Assembly: GCA_964490015.1 (NCBI GenBank) | Contig: CAZBBA010000011.1 | Span: 1 to 64,000, forward strand | Reading direction: 5' to 3' | DNA from: Perlabentimonas sp964490015 | GTDB taxonomy: Bacteria > Bacteroidota > Bacteroidia > Bacteroidales > Tenuifilaceae | DNA: 64,000 nt | In this document: one piece after another, positions 16,644 through 26,390 of the stretch | Numbering within the stretch: position 1 is the first letter of the stretch | Layout of the letters: every line of letters begins with the position of its first letter | The notes under the pieces: generated by a model | What the model saw: only the letters and a program-made list of their open reading frames with translations | Told to the model about the DNA's origin: nothing | The model's database searches: none | Translations under genes and position numbers: made by a program

Positions 16644-17969
16644 ATGGCCACTAAGAAGCAGAAAGTGTTTGTGCTAGATACTAACGTGTTACTACACGAT
16701 TTCACATGTATCTATAATTTTCAAGAGAATGATATAGTAATCCCTATTGTTGCCCTTGAGGAGCTAGATCGGTTTAAGAAGGGTAACGAGATGATTAACT
16801 TCCATGCGCGCGAGTTCTCGCGTGAACTCGATAAAATTGCTGGCGACAATCTCTTTAACGGCGGGATCTCCTTGGGCAAGGGGCACGGTAAGCTTAGGAT
16901 AGAAACAGGGAAACCCTTCTCCCCCGAGATGGAGCAATCGTTTGCCGAGAAGAATGCCGACCATAGGATTTTGGCCATCGCAAACTATCTTCAGAAGGAA
17001 AATCCTAAGTTGTCAATAATTCTGGTTTCTAAGGATATCAACCTTAGGATGAAAGCCAAATCGTTGGGGTTGGTGGCTCAGGATTACCTGTCGGATAAAA
17101 TTAAGGATTTGGATACACTGAAGCGTGAGATTGAAGTTGTTGAAGGAATTGAGGATGCCAAGGTGCAGGCATTATACGATACCTACGACGGGATTTCGCC
17201 CCTGGAGTTAAAAGTAAAACCATACGCCAACCAGTATTTTATTATTAAGGGAGCAAAGTCGAGCGCCTTGGGGCACTACAGCCCATTAACCCAAACCATT
17301 GGTCGAGTTGAAAAAGTTCGGGCATACGGCATTGAACCGCGAAATTCGGAACAAACTTTTTCTATCGATGCTCTGATAAGGCCCGATATTCAGCTGGTTT
17401 CGCTAACAGGAAAAGCTGGAACCGGTAAAACCCTTTTGGCGCTTGCAGCTGCACTGCATCAGGAGAAAAACTTTAACCAAATATTACTGGCTCGGCCTAT
17501 TGTACCGCTGGCAAATCGCGATTTAGGGTTTTTACCAGGTGATGTAAATGAGAAAATTGGTCCCTACATGCAGCCCCTGTTCGATAACCTAACTGTTATA
17601 AAGAACAAGTTCAAGTCATCGAGTAGGGAGTACCAGCAGATTGAGGAGATGCAGCGTTTAGATAAGCTGGTAATTACTCCGCTAGCTTACATTAGAGGCC
17701 GAAGCCTTTCCAACGTGTTTTTTATTGTTGATGAGGCTCAGAATTTAACACCTCACGAGGTAAAAACTATTATTACCAGGGCGGGCGAGGGAACCAAGTT
17801 TGTTTTTACAGGCGATATTCAGCAAATTGATCATCCATACCTCGATATGAAATCGAATGGGTTAACCTACCTGTCCGATAAAATGCATGGACAGGATATT
17901 TTTGCTCACATCAATCTGGTTAAAGGCGAACGAAGCTATCTAGCCGATTTGGCCAGTACACTTTTGTAG
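16644..17969 (+). CDS. PIN domain-PhoH family ATPase
   Basis: The 441-residue protein joins an N-terminal PIN nuclease domain to a C-terminal PhoH ATPase/helicase domain. The PIN acidic residues are in VFVLDTNVLLHD and VALEELDRFKKG. In the PhoH domain, Walker A is LTGKAGTGKT near residue 255 and Walker B is FIVDEAQN near 361, followed by FTGDIQQID. PhoH2-type proteins of this layout unwind and cleave RNA, so it probably acts in RNA turnover or stress responses. It lies 38 bp before sixA and points the same way. Confidence 0.95.
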   Translation: MATKKQKVFVLDTNVLLHDFTCIYNFQENDIVIPIVALEELDRFKKGNEMINFHAREFSRELDKIAGDNLFNGGISLGKGHGKLRIETGKPFSPEMEQSFAEKNADHRILAIANYLQKENPKLSIILVSKDINLRMKAKSLGLVAQDYLSDKIKDLDTLKREIEVVEGIEDAKVQALYDTYDGISPLELKVKPYANQYFIIKGAKSSALGHYSPLTQTIGRVEKVRAYGIEPRNSEQTFSIDALIRPDIQLVSLTGKAGTGKTLLALAAALHQEKNFNQILLARPIVPLANRDLGFLPGDVNEKIGPYMQPLFDNLTVIKNKFKSSSREYQQIEEMQRLDKLVITPLAYIRGRSLSNVFFIVDEAQNLTPHEVKTIITRAGEGTKFVFTGDIQQIDHPYLDMKSNGLTYLSDKMHGQDIFAHINLVKGERSYLADLASTLL

Positions 17970-18007
17970 ATCAAACCTAGTAGAACTCGAATAACGCACC
18001 AGCGCCG

Positions 18008-18508
18008 ATGAGCAGTACAAAAACACTCTTCGTGCTACGACACGCCAAATCGTCGTGGGATGATTATGAAAAGTCCGATTTCGATAGACCACTTACCAGC
18101 CGTGGACTTAAAGATATTTCGAAGTTGGCATTAGCCAGAGAAAACGAGTTGCGCGAAATTGAGGTAATCGTTTCAAGTCCGGCAAACAGAGCGATACATA
18201 CAACAATTACCCTTTGTGGTGCTGTAAACCTGCCGTATAGTGTTATTTTGCTCAATAGCAATCTTTACGAAACTACCGAGCAGGTTGTAAAAAGTATTGT
18301 GAGTGGTTTGCCTGTCGAAAAAAGTTGTGTAATGATAGTTGGGCATAACCCAACTTTCACGTACTTTGTCAACGAATTTATACCTCAGCCCATCGAGAAC
18401 CTTCCTACTGGAGGATTGGTTCGTTTAGATTTTTCGGTTGCCAATTGGGCCGATTTGCATCGGGATAATTTGCTGAGGAGTTGGATCGATTATCCTAAAA
18501 ATTACTAG
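18008..18508 (+). CDS. SixA-like phosphohistidine phosphatase
   Basis: This 166-residue histidine-phosphatase-superfamily protein starts with the catalytic motif FVLRHAKSSWDD and has the second histidine in MIVGHNPT. SixA removes phosphate from phosphohistidine on proteins such as the ArcB Hpt domain. It stands 21 bp before ppk1, whose mechanism uses a phosphohistidine, and between PhoH and the polyphosphate genes in one direction. A regulatory link to PPK1 is an inference. The family is sure; the target is not. Confidence 0.9.
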   Translation: MSSTKTLFVLRHAKSSWDDYEKSDFDRPLTSRGLKDISKLALARENELREIEVIVSSPANRAIHTTITLCGAVNLPYSVILLNSNLYETTEQVVKSIVSGLPVEKSCVMIVGHNPTFTYFVNEFIPQPIENLPTGGLVRLDFSVANWADLHRDNLLRSWIDYPKNY

Positions 18509-18529
18509 AGTTAAGTAAATATCAAGCAT

Positions 18530-20596
18530 ATGGCCAAGCCTAAAGATTATATCAACAGGGAGGTGAGCTGGTTGTCGTTCAACGAACGGGTGCTCCAGGA
18601 GGCCGAAGACCCCAATGTGCCTCTTCTCGAACGGTTAAAATTTTTGGGTATTTTTAGCAACAACCTCGACGAGTTTTTTAGGGTTAGGGTTGCTACCCAG
18701 TTAAGGTTAATGCAACTCGATAAGGGAATAAAGGAGTTTGTTCCCGAAAAGCCCAAGAAGGTAGTACAACGGATACAGAAAATTGTGCAAGGTTTTCAGG
18801 TTCGTTTCGATGGAATTTATGCAAGTATCGTTGAAGAGCTCCGAGCACAGGACATCTTTATAGTAAATGAGTGCGAACTTCTGGCGGAGCATGCCGACTA
18901 CGTTAAAGAGGTTTTTAAGAAGGAAATAGCCCCTTCCATAGCGCCAATTATGATCAGCCGGTTAGACTCATTTCCCGAGCTAAAGGATCGTTCGATATAC
19001 TTAGCCGTGAAGCTTTCCAAGTCGTTAATCCCCGAAGTGAGCGAGTATGCCCTAATTGAGATTCCCACAAGCGATCACAACCGATTTATTCAGCTACCCG
19101 ATATCGATGGCAAAAGCTATATCATTCTTCTCGATGATGTCATCCGGTTTTGCCTTTCTCAGGTATTTAGCATTTTACCCTACGACACTTTTACCGCTTA
19201 CACCATAAAGATAACCCGCGATGCGGAGTTAGATGTGGATAATGATATTGCAGAGAGTTTGCTCGAAAAGATTTCGAAAGGGTTAAAGAACCGAACTAAG
19301 GGTCAACCAGTACGCTTTGTGTACGATTCTAAAATTGCACCCGACTTGCTTCAGTTTATCACCAGCCGTATGGATCTGGATGAGGACGACAACCTGCTGC
19401 CCGGCTCTCGGTACCACAATTTCAAGGATTTTATATCGTTCCCCAAAATCGGCAAATCAGATCTCATAAACGAAAAGTTACCACCGGTTCCAATTCCTCG
19501 GCTCGATAAATCTACTAGCATATTAGAAGAGATCGCCAAGAAGGATTTCTCTTTGCATTACCCTTACCACAGCTTCTCGTACTACACCCGAATGCTCCGA
19601 GAGGCAGCTATCGACCCACGGGTTACTAGCATTAAGATCACGTTGTATCGGGTAGCTACTGAATCGAAGGTTGTACGGGCGCTTATGAATGCAGCGCAGA
19701 ACGGCAAATCGGTAACGGTAATCATTGAACTGCTTGCCCGCTTTGATGAGGGAGCGAACATATACTGGAGCAAAAGGATGGAGGAGGTGGGAATAAAAGT
19801 AATTTTTGGAATCTATGGACTTAAGGTGCATAGCAAGCAAACGCTTATAACCCGCGAGGAGAACGGTAATCTGGTAAATTACGCAACGCTTAGCACTGGC
19901 AACTTTCACGAGGGAAATGCAAACCTTTATACTGATTTCAATATTTTTACAGCCGATAAGCGCATAACCAGTGAGGTGGAAAAGGTTTTCACATTTCTAG
20001 AGTACAACTACAAAACCTTCAACTACCGTTACCTTTGGGTTTCGCCCAACAGCATGCGTCGAAAGCTTTACGCGCACATCGATACCGAGATTGCCAACGC
20101 CCGCAAAAAGTTGCCAGCCTACATTCATTGCAAAATCAATAATATTGTTGATATTGAGGTTATTCGAAAACTCTATCAGGCCAGCAATGCAGGTGTAAAG
20201 ATTAAGCTAATGGTGAGGGGGATTTGCTCGCTAGTGCCAGGTATTCCAAATCAAAGTGCAAATATTGAAGTGATAAGTGTTGTGGATCGTTACCTGGAGC
20301 ACTCCCGCTTTTTTATTTTCTGTAACAATAACCACCCAAAGTATTATATCTCCTCTGCCGATTGGATGACTCGTAACCTAGATTATAGGGTTGAGGTTGC
20401 CTGTCCAGTCCTTGATCCTACTCTTCAGAAAGAGCTTCGCCAGATATTTAGCGCTGGGTTTAAGGATAACGTTAAAGCCCGTATAGTTGATGAAAACCAG
20501 TGTAACAGCTATAAGCGCGAGGAGAAGAAGAAAAAATACCAGTCGCAGATTGAGTTGCACAAGTACTACTTAACCGAATATACTAAGGAGATATAA
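18530..20596 (+). CDS. ppk1: Polyphosphate kinase 1
   Basis: PPK1 makes inorganic polyphosphate from ATP through an autophosphorylated histidine. The 688 residues match the usual size. The N-terminus reads INREVSWLSFNERVLQEA, with FLGIFSNNLDEFFRVRVA following. The phosphorylated histidine is in KVHSKQT near residue 432, within the first phospholipase D-like domain. A second conserved histidine is in LEHSRFF near 589. The enzyme is peripheral to the inner membrane. The exopolyphosphatase gene starts 3 bp after its stop, so synthesis and breakdown are coexpressed. Confidence 0.97.
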   Translation: MAKPKDYINREVSWLSFNERVLQEAEDPNVPLLERLKFLGIFSNNLDEFFRVRVATQLRLMQLDKGIKEFVPEKPKKVVQRIQKIVQGFQVRFDGIYASIVEELRAQDIFIVNECELLAEHADYVKEVFKKEIAPSIAPIMISRLDSFPELKDRSIYLAVKLSKSLIPEVSEYALIEIPTSDHNRFIQLPDIDGKSYIILLDDVIRFCLSQVFSILPYDTFTAYTIKITRDAELDVDNDIAESLLEKISKGLKNRTKGQPVRFVYDSKIAPDLLQFITSRMDLDEDDNLLPGSRYHNFKDFISFPKIGKSDLINEKLPPVPIPRLDKSTSILEEIAKKDFSLHYPYHSFSYYTRMLREAAIDPRVTSIKITLYRVATESKVVRALMNAAQNGKSVTVIIELLARFDEGANIYWSKRMEEVGIKVIFGIYGLKVHSKQTLITREENGNLVNYATLSTGNFHEGNANLYTDFNIFTADKRITSEVEKVFTFLEYNYKTFNYRYLWVSPNSMRRKLYAHIDTEIANARKKLPAYIHCKINNIVDIEVIRKLYQASNAGVKIKLMVRGICSLVPGIPNQSANIEVISVVDRYLEHSRFFIFCNNNHPKYYISSADWMTRNLDYRVEVACPVLDPTLQKELRQIFSAGFKDNVKARIVDENQCNSYKREEKKKKYQSQIELHKYYLTEYTKEI

Positions 20597-20598
20597 TC

Positions 20599-21359
20599 TT
20601 GAAAATACTAAAATTTGCCGCAATTGATATAGGTTCTAATGCTATCCGTTTGCTCTTTATGAACGTGCTGGAGGATGGCAAGAATACCCTCTTTAAGAAA
20701 TCGTCGTTGATTAGAGTTCCTGTTCGTTTAGGTGAGGATGCCTTTATTGGCGGTACCATTTCCAACCCAAAAGTTGAAAAGCTCAAGAAAACCATGCTCG
20801 CATTTAAAAACCTTATGGAGGTTCACGAGGTAGTTGCGTTCAGGGCATGCGCCACATCGGCCATGCGCGAAGCATCAAACAGTGGCGAGGTTGTAGCCCA
20901 GGTAAAGGAGTTTGCTGGCATAGATATCGAAATTATTGATGGCAAGCAGGAGGCTGAAATTATCTACTCCAACCAAATTGTGGAGATGATAAACGACGAC
21001 AGCCATTACCTTTACGTGGATGTTGGTGGGGGCAGCACCGAGATAACCATTTTTAGCGATCGCAAAGTTGTCGATTCTCAATCGTTTAATATTGGTACCA
21101 TACGGCTGCTTAACAAAAAGGCTGGAGAAAAGGAGTTTAAACAGGTGAAAAAATGGCTAAGCCGCCTAAAATCGGATAATCGCGATGTGGTGCTTATCGG
21201 TTCGGGGGGTAACATCAACAAGATTTTTAAACTATCGGGGAAAAAGGATTTACCCCAACTTATGCTCGATGAGCTTTCCGAGATCGATAAGTTTCTGAAC
21301 TACTACACCGTTGAGGAGCGTATTAAGGTGCTTGGATTAAACCCCGATAGAGCCGATGT
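20599..21359 (+). CDS. Exopolyphosphatase (Ppx/GppA family), truncated by assembly gap
   Basis: About 254 residues are seen before the sequence enters the N run, and the last 45-50 residues expected for this roughly 300-residue type are missing. The ASKHA ATPase fold is evident: AAIDIGSNAIRLL, then DVGGGSTEI (phosphate 2 loop) and IGSGGNINKIF. The protein hydrolyses polyphosphate or pppGpp. It starts with TTG, 3 bp after ppk1, with AGGAG about 10 bases upstream that could act as a ribosome binding site. Any reading frame continuing through the gap is an artefact. Confidence 0.9.
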
Positions 21360-21459
21360 NNNNNNNNNNNNNNNNNNNNNNNNNNNNNNNNNNNNNNNNN
21401 NNNNNNNNNNNNNNNNNNNNNNNNNNNNNNNNNNNNNNNNNNNNNNNNNNNNNNNNNNN
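21360..21459. other. Assembly gap of 100 N
   Basis: Exactly 100 N indicate a placeholder of unknown length. It cuts the 3' ends of two convergent genes, ppx and a Fic gene. If both are intact, roughly 700 bp or more should be missing. Confidence 0.99.
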
Positions 21460-21964
21460 CGGGTGCTTGAAAATGGATTTTCTCTTTTCCAAGTGCCCCT
21501 GAAACAACTTGCATTGGGCCTGTAGAATCATCCCTCCAATTTCCAACAATAATTTTATACATTCCACTTTTTCCAGTAGGGAATAGTGCGCAATGCCAAT
21601 CAAATAATCTTTCTTTAGATAATTGATTTTTATAGTTTTGTGTTGCATCCAACATCATTTCAACAACACCTTCAACATCTCTGTCAGAGGGAATTAGTCC
21701 AGCGATATTCATTCCTAATCTACGTGCGATTGATGAACGAACTTGCTCTGCATTTAATATTTCACCTTCTATTTCTGAGGATTTAAGAACATCAAGCGTC
21801 AGCGTATCCAATATAGCCTCATCCCTTAATTCGAATCCAAGGGATTCCATTTTTCCAACAATTCTACCTTGATAATTTCTTACCTTTCCCAACAAAGGCA
21901 ATAACTTTTCAATTTCCCACTTGAAATTTGGCCAATCCTCTTTTTCGTAGATATAGATTTTCAT
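21460..21964 (-). CDS. Fic family protein with DUF4172-type N-terminus, truncated by gap
   Basis: About 168 N-terminal residues are present; the catalytic HPFxxGNGR motif should lie in the missing part. The start MKIYIYEKEDWPNFKW is typical of Fic proteins with an N-terminal DUF4172 domain. SSEIEG near residue 60 matches the inhibitory helix motif (S/T)xxxE(G/N), which blocks ATP in self-inhibited Fic enzymes. The end GKEKIHFQAP leads into the Fic core. Fic proteins usually AMPylate target proteins. ATG 21964 is chosen over an upstream start that adds 16 atypical residues. The gene seems slightly richer in A+T than its neighbours and may be an accessory insertion. Confidence 0.88.
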
Positions 21965-22099
21965 TCTCTGCAAGTTTTGCGGTAAATATACAACATATTC
22001 TCCGTGCTTCAAAATAATATCCGCATTTTATGCTGAGAATAGTGGTTTTATTCTCCGCATTTCCGTCTTCGCGCCTTGCTGGTAACTATTCGGTAACAC

Positions 22100-23431
22100 T
22101 TACTTTTCGATAGCCGCGTAGAAACTCTGCAGGTGCATGCTGTACGATTTGAAAATCTCGGCAAGCGTTGCGTTCATCTGGTCAATGGCCTCATCGCCCT
22201 TTTCGGCCTTTGCAAGCTCAATTATCCTGTTCAGCTCAGGAGATCCTGGCGTTTCGAATTTGGGATCGGAAACAAGCATTTTGGGCATCCATTTTTTCAG
22301 CAACTTATCGACCCGCTTAGCCCGGTTTGCCGATTCCTTAGCGGCAACGTAGCGAGGAAAATCCTTGTTATACTCAACCCTGTCGATGGGCGATTTAAGT
22401 GCTTCAATAAGTGGATGATTCATATCGTTGCTATCGTATGCTGCTCTTAGCATTTGCCACTGGTACTCCTCAAGCACCGAATGCCTGTTGCTCACAATCT
22501 GCACAGCGTTGTCCTTACTCTTGGGGAATCCAAGCATGGCCTTAATGTTTGTCCAAATCATTTTTAGAGGACTAACTCCTGGGAGTGCCACGGAATGGTA
22601 AGGCATTGACAGATCGCCAAGGTAGTGCATTCCCCAGCCCATAAACCTGTATCCCCAGTAGGGATTGTTGGAGGCAAATGCAAATTCGGATAGCGCCCGG
22701 AATTGGTTAATGCGCATTTCGGGCAGCGTTTTTTTGAGGAATGGGCCAAAGAAGAATACTATTTTAGCCTCGTGGTAAAACCCCATATGAAATGGAGCTT
22801 GACTGCCATACTCAAGGTTGGGATCGCCAAAAGGCTGAATTCCAAAACCATATTCATCGCCTTGGGGCGTGTTATTGTCCTCGAATAGGCCAAGATCAAA
22901 TCCGTAGTCGGGCTCATCGTTGGCAGTGTAAAGCACTACCAATGGCGAAACCATATCACCCTCAAAAAGCTCAACGTAGTTTGTTTTTTCAAGTGATGAA
23001 ACATCTTTCACTGTAGTAAGCATCTGGGGAGCAACAATTACCCTGTCGCCAACTGTTTCACCAGGCAGAAGATGCTGGTAAAGTTTCATTTTTACGTTGG
23101 GATTAAGCCTAATTGCGCGGAAAAAACGCTCAAGGATATCATCGGGATTACCAGTAGCCTTAAATTTTAGATGCTCCGGAAGGGCGGGATAATAGGTAAG
23201 GTTTTGGCTTAGCCATAGTTCCTGCTCGGCAAAAAACTTTTCCAGCTCTTTCTCCTGTTCCATCAGGAAATTTTTAAGACTTTTCACAGCAATAGGGCTC
23301 TGATTTGCCAGCTCGGGAATAGACGATAGCACAGGGTAGGCCAGCAGTGGGTGCTCCGACCAGGCTTTAGCCGATAAAACCTGAAAAGTAGCCAGTAGTA
23401 TGAGGATAAATTTTGCAGTAAACCGTTTCAT
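22100..23431 (-). CDS. Phospholipase C/P1 nuclease-fold periplasmic protein
   Basis: The 443-residue protein has a signal peptide ending near SAKA, so the mature protein begins with tryptophan (WSEHPLL). In zinc-dependent phospholipase C and S1/P1 nucleases the mature N-terminal tryptophan binds zinc. Further on, GWGMHYLGDLSMPYHSV matches the HxxxD...PxH zinc pattern of that fold. It should therefore be a secreted metal-dependent phosphoesterase, but whether lipid or nucleic acid is the substrate cannot be told. Large inserted segments (residues 100-230) differ from the classical enzymes. It stands alone, divergent from the M28 peptidase gene. Confidence 0.65.
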   Translation of the reverse strand: MKRFTAKFILILLATFQVLSAKAWSEHPLLAYPVLSSIPELANQSPIAVKSLKNFLMEQEKELEKFFAEQELWLSQNLTYYPALPEHLKFKATGNPDDILERFFRAIRLNPNVKMKLYQHLLPGETVGDRVIVAPQMLTTVKDVSSLEKTNYVELFEGDMVSPLVVLYTANDEPDYGFDLGLFEDNNTPQGDEYGFGIQPFGDPNLEYGSQAPFHMGFYHEAKIVFFFGPFLKKTLPEMRINQFRALSEFAFASNNPYWGYRFMGWGMHYLGDLSMPYHSVALPGVSPLKMIWTNIKAMLGFPKSKDNAVQIVSNRHSVLEEYQWQMLRAAYDSNDMNHPLIEALKSPIDRVEYNKDFPRYVAAKESANRAKRVDKLLKKWMPKMLVSDPKFETPGSPELNRIIELAKAEKGDEAIDQMNATLAEIFKSYSMHLQSFYAAIEK

Positions 23432-23563
23432 AAGCTTAGATATTAAGGGTTATTGTTATGCAATACTAAGAAAAATCGGTCACATTTGTTAAAGTTGTTC
23501 CATTATTTACTCAAAATTAATATCCGCTTTCTTCAACAATGGGTGGTGGTTTGGGTTTATATA

Positions 23564-23594
23564 TTGCAACTTACATTTTTTTACTGTAGGTTTG
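23564..23594 (+). promoter_or_regulatory. Promoter of the M28 peptidase gene
   Basis: TTG (23564-23566), a 20 bp spacer and TAGGTTTG (23587-23594) form a good Bacteroidota promoter about 50 bp before the ATG at 23646. Confidence 0.65.
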
Positions 23595-23645
23595 TAATTC
23601 CATTGGCATTATCAATAAGTATAACTTATCACTAAATTACACCGC

Positions 23646-25430
23646 ATGATGCACAAATCGATCCTTCGAATATCACTCCTGGTAGCATTATGCTTCGCAT
23701 TCGCTTGTAAGCAGCAACTTTTGGTCAATCCAGAGATTACCAAGGAAGAGCTCTACCAGCATATCGATTTTTTGGCCTCCGACTCGCTAATGGGAAGGCA
23801 ACCGGGAACACCCTACGATAGGGTTGCTGCCAAGTATATTAAGGATAAGATGGACTTGAGCGGTATTAAGCTTATGGAGAGGAATGGATACCAATTTCTC
23901 GAGTTTATCGATCATCAGGATATTGGCGAAAATAATACCCTTTCGGTAAATGGAATGCGATTTAGCTTTGGCGATGACTACACTGTTCTGCCATTCTCCT
24001 CGTCCGACACGTTGATGGCTACTGCCGTTTTTGTGGGTTATGGCCTAAATTTTTTCTCTGATTCACTCTCTTGGGATGATTATGCTGGAGCAAATGTGTC
24101 CGAGAAGTGGGTAATAATTTTGCGGGGAAATCCCTATGGCGAAAACCCCAACAGTCCACTTGCTGCGCATACCAGCGATAGGTATAAGGCCATGCGGGCA
24201 AAGGATCAGGGTGCTGCCGGAGTGATTCTTGTATCGGGCGAGAAATTCGATAAGCAGGATCAGGTATTTTTCTCAAAGCAAAAAAGTTTTAATATCGATA
24301 TTCCTGTTATTCATGTTAAGCGATCGGTTGTAAATGCCATTCTTAAACCTGCTGGAAAAAACATAAGAGATTTAGAAGCGGACTTACTAAGGACCAAGAA
24401 ACCCTGTTCGTTTGCTGTAGGTGCAAATATATGTGCACGAACAAGTATTGTTACCAACAAGCGTAATACGCAAAATGTGGTTGGTTTGATAAAGGGATCC
24501 GATCCTTTACTCAAGAATCAGTATATTATAATTGGAGCTCACTTCGATCATATTGGAATGGGTGGCAAGAACTCATCGAGTCGCATGCCCGATACAGTGG
24601 CCGTGCACAATGGTGCAGATGATAATGCATCGGGAGTAGCAGCCATTCTGGAGATTGGCCAAAAGTTAGCACACAAAACGGCAAAGAGAAGTGTGATTGT
24701 TGTGGCCTTTGCTGCAGAGGAGATGGGGTTACTGGGTTCGCGGTATTTTGTCGATAATTTACCTATTCCACGGGATTCAATTGTGGCAATGATCAATATT
24801 GATATGCTGGGACGATTTAATGAAGAGCGTAGTCTTCAGGTTGGTGGGGTAAAAACTTCGGCCGAAGTCGAAGACCTTTTGTTGTCAATAAATGAAAACT
24901 ACAACTTTAGCCTTGCTCTTTCACCTCAAGGTTATGGCCCATCGGATCATGCAAGTTTTTACGCGCAGAATATTCCTGTACTTTTCTTTTCAACTGGGCC
25001 GCACATCGATTACCATACGCCCAACGATAAAATTCAATTTATCAACTTTGAGGGTTTGCAGCAGGCTAGTAGTTTTATTTTTGATGTGGTAAAGGAAATT
25101 GCCGATTCCCCACAATCGTTAACTTTTCAGGAGGCTGGACCAGCACAACCTGCAGCAAGGCATGGCCAGGAGTTGAAGGTTCGCCTTGGAATTATGCCCG
25201 ATGTGAGCGGTGCTCCGGCCGAAGGGCTTAGAGTTCTAGCTGTAACCGAGAATCAGCCCGCGTGGGTTGCAGGCATCCAAAAGAGCGATCTGATTACTGC
25301 AATTAACGGGAAACCAGTCCGCAATATTCAGGACTATATGTTTCGATTACAAGAATTAACAGCAGGTTCAACCGTTTCGGTTGAGCTAAAACGAAATGGT
25401 TCAACTAAAGTTGTGCTTGTTCAACTTTAG
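23646..25430 (+). CDS. M28 family aminopeptidase lipoprotein with PA and PDZ domains
   Basis: The 594-residue protein has a lipobox in CFAFAC, a protease-associated region (about 110-260), an M28 zinc peptidase domain and a C-terminal PDZ domain (about 510-594). Metal ligands are visible in GAHFDHIG (near 299), NGADDNASG (324), AAEEMG (357), INIDMLGR (385) and PSDHASF (433). It should remove N-terminal residues from peptides in the periplasm or on the cell surface. The following membrane protein gene starts 48 bp downstream and may be cotranscribed. Confidence 0.93.
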   Translation: MMHKSILRISLLVALCFAFACKQQLLVNPEITKEELYQHIDFLASDSLMGRQPGTPYDRVAAKYIKDKMDLSGIKLMERNGYQFLEFIDHQDIGENNTLSVNGMRFSFGDDYTVLPFSSSDTLMATAVFVGYGLNFFSDSLSWDDYAGANVSEKWVIILRGNPYGENPNSPLAAHTSDRYKAMRAKDQGAAGVILVSGEKFDKQDQVFFSKQKSFNIDIPVIHVKRSVVNAILKPAGKNIRDLEADLLRTKKPCSFAVGANICARTSIVTNKRNTQNVVGLIKGSDPLLKNQYIIIGAHFDHIGMGGKNSSSRMPDTVAVHNGADDNASGVAAILEIGQKLAHKTAKRSVIVVAFAAEEMGLLGSRYFVDNLPIPRDSIVAMINIDMLGRFNEERSLQVGGVKTSAEVEDLLLSINENYNFSLALSPQGYGPSDHASFYAQNIPVLFFSTGPHIDYHTPNDKIQFINFEGLQQASSFIFDVVKEIADSPQSLTFQEAGPAQPAARHGQELKVRLGIMPDVSGAPAEGLRVLAVTENQPAWVAGIQKSDLITAINGKPVRNIQDYMFRLQELTAGSTVSVELKRNGSTKVVLVQL

Positions 25431-25477
25431 CTTGATGTAAGTGATGAATACGAATATCAATTTTTTTACAAATCTAT

Positions 25478-26329
25478 ATGAAGAGAACACTTTGGTTTTG
25501 GTTAGCTGCCCTTTTTATAACTTTTGCAGCCGTTATTTTTCAACGCCAAACGGGGCCTACGTACCCTAAAAAGGTGAGTTTACAGGTTGACGACACCACT
25601 TTTGTTCAGCTTAAACTCCCACGGAGCCATTATATTAACGAGGAAGTAAGATTTGAACTCCCCTCGCTCTCGTGGGATTGGACAGCAAGGCTATACCATA
25701 AACCTTACCCTGCTGATACTGCTTGGGTGTTAAATCCACCATTCTGGCCCGAGGGCGGCGTATTTGTGTCGTATCTGCCAGCAGTTAGCCAAAAGGCTGC
25801 AAAGCTCGAGTATTACATTGAACTTGAGAATGCCTTCGCCGACCGAAAAGTTTTATTACCACACGATGGTCCTGTAATAATTAGATACAAAGGTCATACC
25901 CCTGCTTGGGCACTGTTGCCACATATAATTCTTATTTTTATTGCCATGATTTTTAGTAATCTGGCTGGAGTATTGGCAGCGTTTAATCATCCCCGCTTTA
26001 AATTCTGGGGACTAATCACCATTTCGTTTATTTTTATGGGAGGATTAGTCTTTGGGCCTATTGTGCAAAAGTTTGCCTTTGACCATTACTGGACAGGTTT
26101 TCCTTTGGGTTACGATTTAACCGATAATAAAACCTTGGTGATGTTTGTGGTTTGGGGTGTAGCTGTATTGGCTAATTGGAAAAGGGATTCTCGTTGGTTA
26201 ACTGTTTTAGCTTCGGCCGTTACGGTTATAGTTTACCTAATTCCTCATAGCCTTAGGGGATCTGAGTTTAATTACGAAACTGGCCAAATAGGAACAGGAA
26301 TTATTTCGTTCCTCTCAAATATTTTCTAG
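25478..26329 (+). CDS. Multi-pass membrane protein of unknown function
   Basis: The 283-residue protein has an N-terminal hydrophobic segment (5-20) and a periplasmic beta-rich region (30-140) in which WPEGGVFVSYLP and AKLEYYIELE stand out. At least four membrane helices follow to the C-terminus. I do not recognise a named family. It follows the M28 peptidase in the same direction and ends at a strong terminator. A role in the envelope is likely but undefined. Confidence 0.75.
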   Translation: MKRTLWFWLAALFITFAAVIFQRQTGPTYPKKVSLQVDDTTFVQLKLPRSHYINEEVRFELPSLSWDWTARLYHKPYPADTAWVLNPPFWPEGGVFVSYLPAVSQKAAKLEYYIELENAFADRKVLLPHDGPVIIRYKGHTPAWALLPHIILIFIAMIFSNLAGVLAAFNHPRFKFWGLITISFIFMGGLVFGPIVQKFAFDHYWTGFPLGYDLTDNKTLVMFVVWGVAVLANWKRDSRWLTVLASAVTVIVYLIPHSLRGSEFNYETGQIGTGIISFLSNIF

Positions 26330-26345
26330 AAAAATTTTCTGAAAC

Positions 26346-26376
26346 AAAAAAGCCGCAGCTTAGCTGCGGCTTTTTT
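26346..26376. terminator. Bidirectional terminator between convergent genes
   Basis: AGCCGCAGCT (26351-26360) pairs with AGCTGCGGCT (26362-26371), with A and T tracts on the two sides (26346-26350 and 26371-26376). It serves both the membrane protein gene and the small lipoprotein gene. Confidence 0.85.
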
Positions 26377-26390
26377 ATTTGTACAGGTAA

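Noticed and set aside
21323..21525. Reading frames that continue through the N run, seeming to fuse ppx or the Fic gene with the other side
   Set aside because: The N run hides the real sequence; frames across it are artefacts.
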